Source: an uncultured Oscillospiraceae bacterium
GTDB taxonomy: Bacteria > Bacillota > Clostridia > Oscillospirales > Oscillospiraceae
Assembly: GCA_934668285.1 (NCBI GenBank)
Contig: CAKUNB010000105.1
Location: 1 to 6,080 of the forward strand
Length of the DNA stretch: 6,080 bases
Reading direction: 5' to 3'
Part shown: piece after piece, positions 1 through 4,490 of the stretch
Numbering within the stretch: the first letter of the stretch is position 1
Layout of the letters: each line of letters starts with the position of its first letter
Translations under genes and position numbers: made by a program
The notes under the pieces: generated by a model
What the model was told of the DNA's origin: nothing
The model's database searches: none
The model's input: the letters and a program-made list of their open reading frames with translations, nothing else

Positions 1-328
1 GGCCGGAGTCGATGATGTCCTCAACGATGACGACGTGGCGGCCTGCAATGTCGTGCTCCAGATCGTGCAGCAGCCGGACGGCCCCGCTGGAGCTGGAGCC
101 GTTGCCGTAGCTGGAAACGGAAATAAACTCCATATCCAGCGGACAGGTCATGCGGCGGCAAAGATCGACAAGAAAGAAGGAAGCTCCCTTCAGCACGCCG
201 ACCATCACGGGGCGTTCCCCGCGAAAGCGTTCGGACAATTCCTCACCGAGCGCCCGAACTCGTGCCACAATGGCTTCTTCCGAAAAAAGTACGCGTTCAA
301 TATCCTGCGCAGCAGAACGAATCAGCAT
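1..328 (-). CDS. hpt: Hypoxanthine phosphoribosyltransferase, N-terminal part (cut by window edge)
   Basis: Cytoplasmic purine-salvage enzyme that joins hypoxanthine (often also guanine) to PRPP to give IMP or GMP. Only the first 109 codons are present, reading from 328 down to the window edge. Visible family marks are a GVLKGASFFLVDL stretch at residues 44-56, the M-EFISVSSYG strand at about 66-74 with the flexible loop after it, and the start of the PRPP-binding motif VEDIIDSG at 102-109, whose acidic pair Glu103-Asp104 contacts ribose. The PRPP loop is interrupted by the edge, so about 70 C-terminal residues are missing. The start is fixed by GGAGG at 335-339, six bases before the ATG. The gene is divergent from lysR and has its own promoter at 399-427. 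The family call is firm; the hypoxanthine/guanine preference cannot be read from this part. Confidence 0.93.
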   Translation of the reverse strand, partial: MLIRSAAQDIERVLFSEEAIVARVRALGEELSERFRGERPVMVGVLKGASFFLVDLCRRMTCPLDMEFISVSSYGNGSSSSGAVRLLHDLEHDIAGRHVVIVEDIIDSG

Positions 329-345
329 GAATTACCTCCGATGAT

Positions 346-369
346 CGCCAAGCCGTCGAAGCGGCGGCG
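346..369 (-). other. Possible hairpin in the hpt 5' leader
   Basis: Within the predicted hpt leader, two stacked 4-bp helices (CGCC/GGCG outside, GCCG/CGGC inside) separated by a 2-base bulge enclose a 6-base loop. The structure ends a few bases before the hpt Shine-Dalgarno sequence. It could affect translation or mRNA stability, or be a chance product of GC-rich sequence. No known riboswitch is recognised. Confidence 0.25.
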
Positions 370-377
370 TTTTGTGC

Positions 378-406
378 TTTACAAACAAGCGCCACGACAG
401 TATAAT
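378..406 (+). promoter_or_regulatory. Predicted lysR promoter (sigma-A type, near consensus)
   Basis: TTTACA (378-383) and a perfect TATAAT (401-406) are separated by 17 bases. The start point would be near 413, giving a leader of about 68 nt. Bases 401-404 are shared with the opposing hpt -10 box, so polymerase can probably occupy only one of the two promoters at a time. Confidence 0.75.
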
Positions 407-427
407 ACATTTATCGGCATAAGTAAA
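399..427 (-). promoter_or_regulatory. Predicted hpt promoter (sigma-A type)
   Basis: On the minus strand, TTTACT (427-422) and TATACT (404-399) are separated by exactly 17 bases, matching 4/6 and 5/6 of the consensus. Transcription would begin near 392, giving a leader of about 64 nt before the hpt ATG. Its -10 box lies on top of the lysR -10 box. Confidence 0.7.
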
Positions 428-437
428 ATAGATAAAT
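409..437. promoter_or_regulatory. Candidate operator: 7-bp inverted repeat in the hpt-lysR gap
   Basis: ATTTATC (409-415) and GATAAAT (431-437) are perfect inverted repeats 15 bases apart. The dyad covers the predicted lysR start point and the hpt -35 box, where a bound protein would block both promoters. LysR-family regulators commonly bind AT-rich dyads in the gap next to their own gene, so autoregulation is a reasonable inference. The sequence is AT-rich and the dyad could be accidental. Confidence 0.3.
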
Positions 438-480
438 TTAATACATGATATTAGAACAACTTATCACGAGGAGTGTCAAT

Positions 481-1428
481 ATGGCCGCAAAATTGGAGCT
501 ATACCGAACCTTTTTGGAGGTTGCAAAGACCGAAAACATTTCGCAGGCTGCGCAGCGACTGTATATTTCGCAGTCGGCCGTCAGTCAGTCAATCCGTCAA
601 TTGGAGGAAGCGCTGCAAGTGCGGCTGTTTTCCCGCAGCACGAAGGGTGTGAAGCTGACGGGTGAGGGGAGAATGCTGACGGAATATGTTTCGCACGCGC
701 TTGGACTGCTGCAAAGCGGCGAGGAAAAGCTCGCACAGGTGCGGAATCTGCAAACCGGTGAGCTGGTCATCGGCGCGAGCGACACGGTGACGAAAACGTA
801 TCTGCTCTCGCGCCTTGAAGCCTTTCATAAGGCGCATCCCGGCATCCGCATCCGCATCCGTAACGGAACGAGCCGTCAGGTGCTGGACTATTTGAACACC
901 GGCGCGGTCGATATCGCCTTTGCGACCGAGCCGAAGAATGCTGCGGCCTATCAGCTCCGCCGCTGCATCGTGACGCATATGATTTTCGTCGTCGCACCCG
1001 ACTATCCTGTGGACAGAACGCATATTTATTCGATGGAGGAAATCGCGGCACTTCCGCTGATCCTTCTGGAACAGCAGGCAAACTCCCGGATGCATCTGGA
1101 GGAGTTTTTTCATAGCAAGGGCCTCGCCATCCGGCCGGAAATCGAGCTGGGGTCGCATAATCTGCTGATCTCTCTCGCACGAATCGGGCTTGGTGTCGCC
1201 TGTGTGACGGAGGAATTCTCGCAGTCCGGCCTTGGACGCGGCGTGATCGTCCCATTGCGGACGGATTTTGAAATCCCGACCCGCGCGGTCAGTATGTGTA
1301 CCCTCCGCGCCGTTTCCCCAACCCCGGCCGCCGAGCGCTTCATGGACTTCATCACGGAGAGCAACCGAATGTCCTACGACCCCGGCCATTCGTACCACTT
1401 TGATGCGGATTTGGAAAGAGGGACATGA
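481..1428 (+). CDS. LysR-family transcriptional regulator
   Basis: DNA-binding regulator of 315 residues, the usual LysR length. Residues 5-63 form the winged helix-turn-helix, with the hallmark order FLEVAKTENISQAAQRLYIS then QSAVSQSIRQLEE, and RLFSRSTKGVKLTGEG as the wing and linker-helix entry. From about residue 90 comes the periplasmic-binding-protein-like effector domain (GELVIGASDTVTKTYLL; the VDIAFAT strand; and the G-LG-ACV strand at about 240). The start at 481 is chosen over an in-frame ATG at 445 because GAGGAG (468-473) sits seven bases before it, and because residue 1 then falls where LysR proteins normally begin. It is divergent from hpt and followed by a tRNA gene, so no target operon is adjacent. 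The effector and regulon cannot be inferred. I see no clear terminator after it, only a weak 5-bp hairpin at 1437-1454. Confidence 0.95.
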   Translation: MAAKLELYRTFLEVAKTENISQAAQRLYISQSAVSQSIRQLEEALQVRLFSRSTKGVKLTGEGRMLTEYVSHALGLLQSGEEKLAQVRNLQTGELVIGASDTVTKTYLLSRLEAFHKAHPGIRIRIRNGTSRQVLDYLNTGAVDIAFATEPKNAAAYQLRRCIVTHMIFVVAPDYPVDRTHIYSMEEIAALPLILLEQQANSRMHLEEFFHSKGLAIRPEIELGSHNLLISLARIGLGVACVTEEFSQSGLGRGVIVPLRTDFEIPTRAVSMCTLRAVSPTPAAERFMDFITESNRMSYDPGHSYHFDADLERGT

Positions 1429-1480
1429 TAGCTCCATTCGCTCTGTTTGGCGAAAAATCCAAATTTCTGCAAGAAACCTC

Positions 1481-1509
1481 TTGACAATCGACGGAAAACC
1501 TTGTATGAT
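1481..1509 (+). promoter_or_regulatory. Predicted promoter of tRNA-Ser
   Basis: A perfect TTGACA (1481-1486) and TATGAT (1504-1509, 5/6) are separated by 17 bases. Start is expected near 1516, about 25 nt before the mature tRNA 5' end. The strength and position fit a stable-RNA promoter and show that the tRNA does not depend on lysR readthrough. Confidence 0.85.
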
Positions 1510-1540
1510 ATACAAGCTGATTTCGTAAGAAATCACCCAT

Positions 1541-1632
1541 GGAGAGGTGGCTGAGCTGGCCTAAGGCGCACGACTGGAAATCGTGTAGACGTTAAAAGCG
1601 TCTCGCGGGTTCGAATCCCGCCATCCCAGCCA
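1541..1632 (+). tRNA. tRNA-Ser (anticodon GGA), acceptor stem mismatched
   Basis: Class II tRNA of 92 nt with encoded CCA (1630-1632) and G discriminator (1629). The D arm shows GCT/GGC pairing and the GG pair of the loop. The anticodon stem CACGA/TCGTG (1569-1573/1581-1585) holds loop CTGGAAA, giving anticodon GGA (1576-1578), which reads UCC and UCU. The long variable arm AGACG/CGTCT (1587-1591/1599-1603) is the serine mark, and the T arm is GCGGG-TTCGAAT-CCCGC (1605-1621). The odd point is the acceptor stem: 5' GGAGAGG (1541-1547) faces CATCCCA (1622-1628), giving only four pairs and three mismatches (1-72 G/A, 3-70 A/C, 6-67 G/A). Starting one base earlier does not repair it and breaks the T8 position. 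The promoter and terminator are intact. The gene may be functional with editing, freshly damaged by recombination, a pseudogene, or misassembled at its 3' end. Confidence 0.88.
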
Positions 1633-1665
1633 AAAAAGCTCTGACCATCCGGTCAGAGCTTTTTT
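1632..1665 (+). terminator. Intrinsic terminator after tRNA-Ser
   Basis: A perfect 15-bp stem (1632-1646 with 1651-1665) encloses a 4-base ATCC loop. The GC-rich core GCTCTGACC/GGTCAGAGC is flanked by six A and six T, so it is a textbook terminator that could also work on the opposite strand. Its first base is the last A of the tRNA CCA. The right arm begins a repeat that recurs at 1840. Confidence 0.9.
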
Positions 1666-1688
1666 GGCGGAGAGGGCGGAGATTCGAA
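1651..1688 (-). repeat. Inverted copy of the tRNA-Ser 3' end plus terminator arm (copy 1)
   Basis: Read on the minus strand, this stretch matches 1610-1646 of the tRNA locus from the TTCGAAT T loop through CCA and the terminator arm, with one extra T and three substitutions. The three substituted bases give CCTCTCC before GCCA, the exact complement of the tRNA 5' end GGAGAGG. It also forms a direct repeat with 1840-1877. Confidence 0.8.
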
Positions 1689-1745
1689 TAGTTGCAATAA
1701 GCCTTCGACTAAACAGTGTGCAGTTGGATTTTCCGAAAGTCTCAA

Positions 1746-1768
1746 GCAAGCTGCCGGTGGCAGCTTGC
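1746..1768. repeat. Perfect 10-bp hairpin (REP/MITE-like palindrome?)
   Basis: GCAAGCTGCC (1746-1755) and GGCAGCTTGC (1759-1768) pair perfectly around a 3-base GGT loop. There is no T tract after it, so it is not a standard terminator. It lies in the non-coding segment between the two tRNA-derived direct repeats. It may be a dispersed palindromic repeat, but only one copy is in this window. Confidence 0.5.
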
Positions 1769-1839
1769 CGTAGCTCCACCCCTACCTTCAGCCGAATCCC
1801 GCCCATCCTCTGCGCGGAGGAAACTATCGTAGGCCGTAG

Positions 1840-1877
1840 GGTCAGAGCTTTCTTGGCGGAGAGGGCGAGGATTCCAG
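1840..1877 (-). repeat. Second tRNA-Ser 3'-end-like repeat (copy 2)
   Basis: The first 28 bases (1840-1867) match 1651-1678 with a single difference (C for T at 1852); similarity then fades through a GATTC element at 1870-1874. Read on the minus strand it again contains CCTCTCCGCCA, the proper partner of the tRNA 5' end, but its T-loop part is degenerate. The start-to-start distance to copy 1 is 189 bp. It ends just before the nucleotidyltransferase ribosome binding site. Confidence 0.75.
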
Positions 1878-1897
1878 AACTTGATGAGGTGAAGCGA

Positions 1898-2554
1898 ATG
1901 GAACAGATCATTCGATATCTTGAGGAAAAATATCATCCGCTTTCTATTATTCTCTACGGTTCTTACACAAACGGAACGAATGATAAAACCAGCGATTTTG
2001 ACGCGTTGGTAATTTCGGCAGATCATGAAAAATTCCACGATACGGCAGTCGTTGACGGCGTTCGGCTGGATGTGTTCGTATATCCGGCGGTGTTTTTTGC
2101 AAGCGATTACTCATGCGAGGAGTTTATCCAAATCATTGATGGGCGAATTCTCGTGGACAACAATGCTGTCGGATGCACCTTGCAGGCAAAAGTTCGAGAA
2201 TATTTACGCGACCTCCCTTGCAAAACAACAGCTGAGCTGCAAGCGAGTATGGATTGGTGCGTGAAAATGCTGGAACGGGCGAAGCGCAACGATTGTGAAG
2301 GATGGTTTCGTTGGCACTGGCTGCTGACAGACAGCTTGGAGATTTTCTGCGATATAAACCGGCATCCATACTTCGGTCCGAAAAAGGCGCTGCAATGGCT
2401 GGAACAAACAAATTCTGAAGCATTTACACACTACAAAAATGCCCTGTCAAATTTCGATTTCGATCACTTGAAATCTTGGATCACATACATTAGAAGTACT
2501 TACGAAATGAAAGCACAGGAGCGTGACAAAAATGACGTACCTCCAACACTATAA
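1898..2554 (+). CDS. Nucleotidyltransferase-domain protein of unknown substrate
   Basis: A 218-residue protein with a DNA polymerase beta-like nucleotidyltransferase fold at the N-terminus. It has the signature Gly21-Ser22, ten residues, then Asp33-x-Asp35 (GSYTN...SDFDALV), and a third carboxylate, Asp58, in the strand VRLDVFVY. These three acids are the expected metal ligands, so activity is likely. Residues from about 95 to 205 look mostly helical (DWCVKMLERAKR; the GWFRWHWLL-DSLEIF stretch; GPKKALQWLEQ), as in the helical substrate-binding halves of kanamycin-nucleotidyltransferase-like and HEPN-partner proteins. No clear RX4-6H HEPN motif is seen. The start at 1898 follows GAGGTGA (1886-1892); the longer in-frame extension upstream runs through repeats. 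Base composition is visibly more AT-rich than ogt, ilvE and recQ, suggesting acquisition. Its end overlaps ogt by 23 nt. The substrate could be a small molecule, RNA or protein. Confidence 0.8.
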   Translation: MEQIIRYLEEKYHPLSIILYGSYTNGTNDKTSDFDALVISADHEKFHDTAVVDGVRLDVFVYPAVFFASDYSCEEFIQIIDGRILVDNNAVGCTLQAKVREYLRDLPCKTTAELQASMDWCVKMLERAKRNDCEGWFRWHWLLTDSLEIFCDINRHPYFGPKKALQWLEQTNSEAFTHYKNALSNFDFDHLKSWITYIRSTYEMKAQERDKNDVPPTL

Positions 2555-3056
2555 CTCTCCGTTGGGTGATATTCTGCTTTCGGCGGACGATATCGGCCTG
2601 ACGGGGCTTTGGCTGGACAGTCAGAAATACTTCGGCGGGACGCTGCCGCAGGAGCTGACTGAGTGCGTAACGCCGGTGCTGGCGGAGGCGAAACGCTGGC
2701 TCGATATCTATTTTTCCGGCCGTGAGCCGGACTTCACGCCGCCGCTGCATCCGACCGGCTCAGCGTTCCGTCATGCGGTGTTGGATATCCTGTTACAAAT
2801 CCCATATGGCCAGACTACGACCTACGGCGAGATTGCGCGGCAGCTTGCCGGAGGCGGCACGATGTCCGCGCAGGCGGTCGGCGGAGCGGTCGGGCATAAC
2901 CCGATCTCCATCATCGTGCCGTGCCACCGCGTCGTCGGAACGGACGGCTGCCTGACGGGCTACGCGGGCGGCCTCGCGAAGAAAATCGCGCTTCTGGAGC
3001 TGGAGCACGCCGATATGAGCCGCCTTTATCGACCGAAAAAGGGGACGGCGCTTTGA
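2532..3056 (+). CDS. ogt: Methylated-DNA--protein-cysteine S-methyltransferase (O6-alkylguanine repair)
   Basis: Suicide DNA-repair protein of 174 residues that moves alkyl groups from O6-alkylguanine (and O4-alkylthymine) to its own cysteine. An N-terminal ribonuclease-like domain (about 1-72, beginning YNSPLGDILL) is followed by the C-terminal DNA-binding and active domain. Conserved residues visible are Tyr98 in TTTYGEIA, Asn123 in HNP, Cys131-His132 in IVPCHRVVG and Glu158 in LLELE; their spacing matches human MGMT Asn137, Cys145, His146 and Glu172. The position of the arginine finger (MGMT Arg128) is Gln114 here, in SAQAVGGAV. ATG 2532 is preferred to GTG 2523 because AGGAG (2517-2521) would be only one base from the GTG and ten from the ATG. 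The start lies inside the preceding gene in another frame, so the two are probably cotranscribed and translationally coupled. Confidence 0.95.
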   Translation: MTYLQHYNSPLGDILLSADDIGLTGLWLDSQKYFGGTLPQELTECVTPVLAEAKRWLDIYFSGREPDFTPPLHPTGSAFRHAVLDILLQIPYGQTTTYGEIARQLAGGGTMSAQAVGGAVGHNPISIIVPCHRVVGTDGCLTGYAGGLAKKIALLELEHADMSRLYRPKKGTAL

Positions 3057-3064
3057 ATACACGC

Positions 3065-3099
3065 GGCCGCGCTTGGCGAGAATTTCGCCGAGCGCGGCC
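3065..3099. terminator. Large hairpin between convergent ogt and ilvE
   Basis: A 15-bp stem (3065-3079 with 3085-3099), all paired apart from one T-G wobble, around a 5-base loop GAATT. It sits in the 52-bp gap between the two stop codons and probably ends or protects both messages. Neither side has a real T tract (AATCTGTATTT on the plus side), so classic intrinsic termination is uncertain. Confidence 0.6.
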
Positions 3100-3108
3100 A
3101 ATCTGTAT

Positions 3109-4203
3109 TTATGCGATGCGATGGCCCTTGTGCTGCGCCGGAACGCGTAGCACCCATTGATGGCCGTCCGCTCTGCGCCCGTACTGAATTCCGGTAATGG
3201 TATCGTAAAGACGCTGCGACAGAGCGCCGATGCCTCCGGTTCCGACGGTGTAATCAACGCCGTCGAAGGCAAGCGTGCCGATCGGCGAGATGACCGCCGC
3301 CGTTCCGCAGCCCCATGCCTCTTCCAGAGTTCCGGCGCGTGCCGCCGCCAGCAATTCGGAAACGTCCAGCCGCCGCTCCTCGACGCGGTAGCCCGCCTCG
3401 CGCAGCAGGGTGATGCAGGTGCTGCGAGTAATGCCCGGCAAAATCGAGCCGGTCAGGCTGGGCGTAACGACAGTATCGCCGATTTTGAACATCACGTTCA
3501 TCGCGCCGACCTCCTCGATATAACGCCGTTCTACGCCGTCGAGCCACAGCACCTGATCGTAGCCGGCCTGCTCGGCGCGGACGGTAGCGCGGGCGGCCGC
3601 GGCGTAGTTTCCGCCGCACTTGGCATAGCCGGTACCGCCGCGGACGGCGCGTACGTCGTCGCGCTCGATGGCGATGCGGACCGGGGCAAGGCCGCGCGGA
3701 TAGTAGCTGCCGACCGGCGAGGCAATGATATAAAAGGCGGCGTTGCGGACCCCATGAACGCCGAGCTGGGTGTCCGTGCAAATCACAAACGGCCGGAGAT
3801 ACAGCGACGTTCCCGCCTCGCGCGGCACCCACTGCGCAGCTTCCGATACAAACGAAACGACCGCCTCAACAAAAGCGTCGGGGTCGAGCTGCGGCAGACC
3901 CATCCGTTCGCAGGATGCGGCAAGCCGTCGCCCGTTATCGAGCGGACGGAAGAGCTGAATCCCGCCGTCGGCACGCCGATACGCCTTCAGCCCCTCGAAT
4001 ACCTCGGCTCCGTAGTGAAAAACGCAGCAGGCCGGGTGCAGCGCGAGAGCATGGAGCGGCTCGATGCGCGCGTCGTGCCAGCCGTCGGCGGGGGTATAAT
4101 CCATGACAAACATCCGATCAGCAAAGACCCGTCCGAAGCCGACATCGGTCAGCGAAGCGGGCGGCACGGCGGCATGATCGGCTTTTGTGATCGTAATGTT
4201 CAT
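3109..4203 (-). CDS. ilvE: Branched-chain amino acid aminotransferase (class IV, PLP)
   Basis: A 364-residue cytoplasmic enzyme that swaps the amino group between glutamate and leucine, isoleucine or valine, the last biosynthetic and first degradative step. The length fits the longer (type II) bacterial BCAT group. Visible marks are FVMDYTPADGWHDARIEPL (32-50) and FHYGAEVFEGLKAYR near 62-76; the PLP lysine Lys195 in TGYAKCGGNYAAA; EVGAMNVMF (231-239), which positions the cofactor; SILPGITRST (253-262) at the phosphate end; and EAWGCGTAAVISPIG (295-309). The start is placed at 4203, not at the in-frame ATG at 4236, because the protein then begins MNITITKA as in relatives, and because the predicted transcription start (near 4230) lies inside the longer version. 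AAAGG about ten bases upstream is a modest ribosome binding site. It is monocistronic as seen, convergent with ogt and divergent from recQ. Confidence 0.96.
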   Translation of the reverse strand: MNITITKADHAAVPPASLTDVGFGRVFADRMFVMDYTPADGWHDARIEPLHALALHPACCVFHYGAEVFEGLKAYRRADGGIQLFRPLDNGRRLAASCERMGLPQLDPDAFVEAVVSFVSEAAQWVPREAGTSLYLRPFVICTDTQLGVHGVRNAAFYIIASPVGSYYPRGLAPVRIAIERDDVRAVRGGTGYAKCGGNYAAAARATVRAEQAGYDQVLWLDGVERRYIEEVGAMNVMFKIGDTVVTPSLTGSILPGITRSTCITLLREAGYRVEERRLDVSELLAAARAGTLEEAWGCGTAAVISPIGTLAFDGVDYTVGTGGIGALSQRLYDTITGIQYGRRADGHQWVLRVPAQHKGHRIA

Positions 4204-4236
4204 AGTGATCTGACCTTTCTCTTTGTGATGTGCCAT

Positions 4237-4265
4237 ACTCTACACCGCAAAAATGAAAAAGTCAA
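4237..4265 (-). promoter_or_regulatory. Predicted ilvE promoter
   Basis: On the minus strand, TTGACT (4265-4260, 5/6) and TAGAGT (4242-4237, 4/6) are separated by 17 bases. The start would be near 4230, giving a leader of about 27 nt. That leaves no room for a T-box or leader-peptide attenuator, so any control of ilvE is probably by a DNA-binding protein. Confidence 0.65.
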
Positions 4266-4421
4266 TAGAGAAAATTGCAATTCATAGGAATCAACAATTA
4301 AATTAAGCGAATTTGAGATAATTTTTGCAAGATATACAAAATAGACTTGCAATAATTACAGAGACCGCGTGAGCTTGCCGGGAAGGAAACAGCCGTTTTT
4401 TGCGAATCGGCCAAATAGCGG

Positions 4422-4450
4422 TTGCATTTTCGCATGGGACGTGCTAAAAT
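4422..4450 (+). promoter_or_regulatory. Possible recQ promoter
   Basis: A good TAAAAT -10 box (4445-4450, 5/6) lies 17 bases after TTGCAT (4422-4427, only 3/6). The start would be near 4457, about 34 nt before the recQ ATG. The weak -35 fits low expression or an activator. No LexA-type box is seen beside it. Confidence 0.45.
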
Positions 4451-4490
4451 AAAACAAACGTTTGATAAATGCAGAAAGAGGGCGTGTAAA

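Larger units (their letters stand above)
1633..1897. other. Repeat-rich non-coding region between tRNA-Ser and the nucleotidyltransferase gene
   Basis: This 265-bp stretch holds the tRNA terminator, two direct copies of a tRNA 3'-end-like repeat (1651 and 1840), the perfect hairpin at 1746-1768, and a short direct-orientation echo of the tRNA T arm (1793-1808, CGAATCCCGCC followed by ATCC). Open frames across it are translations of tRNA-derived repeats and show no ribosome binding site. I see no convincing promoter for the downstream gene here. The region reads as an accumulation of recombination scars at a tRNA locus. Confidence 0.6.
4204..4490. other. Divergent ilvE-recQ intergenic region
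   Basis: A 287-bp gap. The part next to ilvE (about 4243-4365) is strongly AT-rich and holds the ilvE promoter plus three copies of the palindromic hexamer TTGCAA at 4275, 4325 and 4347; the first sits in the 10-bp palindrome AATTGCAATT (4273-4282). The recQ side (4366-4490) is of mixed composition and holds the recQ promoter. No small ORF with a ribosome binding site and no RNA gene is evident. Confidence 0.5.

Noticed and set aside
35..448. Plus-strand ORF opposite hpt
   Set aside because: Antisense to the recognisable Hpt protein and running through both promoters.
445..480. Earlier ATG for the LysR regulator
   Set aside because: No ribosome binding site precedes it, while GAGGAG at 468-473 serves the ATG at 481, where LysR proteins normally begin.
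1437..1454. Terminator after lysR
   Set aside because: Only a 5-bp stem (TTCGC/GCGAA) with a loose loop and no T tract.
589..1536. Long minus-strand ORF opposite lysR
   Set aside because: Antisense shadow of a clear LysR coding sequence; the translation has no recognisable domain.
1664..1897. In-frame upstream extension of the nucleotidyltransferase
   Set aside because: It translates the repeat region, and the family fold begins just after the ATG at 1898, which has its own ribosome binding site.
1561..1911. Minus-strand ORF of 116 codons across the tRNA and repeats
   Set aside because: It contains LGWRDSNPRD, the familiar peptide produced by translating a tRNA on the wrong strand, and its ALSAKKAL segments are the translated direct repeats. 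No ribosome binding site; not a gene.
2204..2431. HEPN toxin active motif in the nucleotidyltransferase C-terminal half
   Set aside because: Arg and His residues are present but not at RX4-6H spacing, so a toxin-antitoxin call is not supported.
4266..4280. CodY-like box upstream of ilvE
   Set aside because: Only one half-site (AATTTTC on the minus strand) fits; about 9 of 15 positions match in AT-rich DNA, which is not convincing.
3157..4287. Long plus-strand ORF opposite ilvE
   Set aside because: GC-rich antisense shadow of ilvE, same extent as the real gene and no family features.
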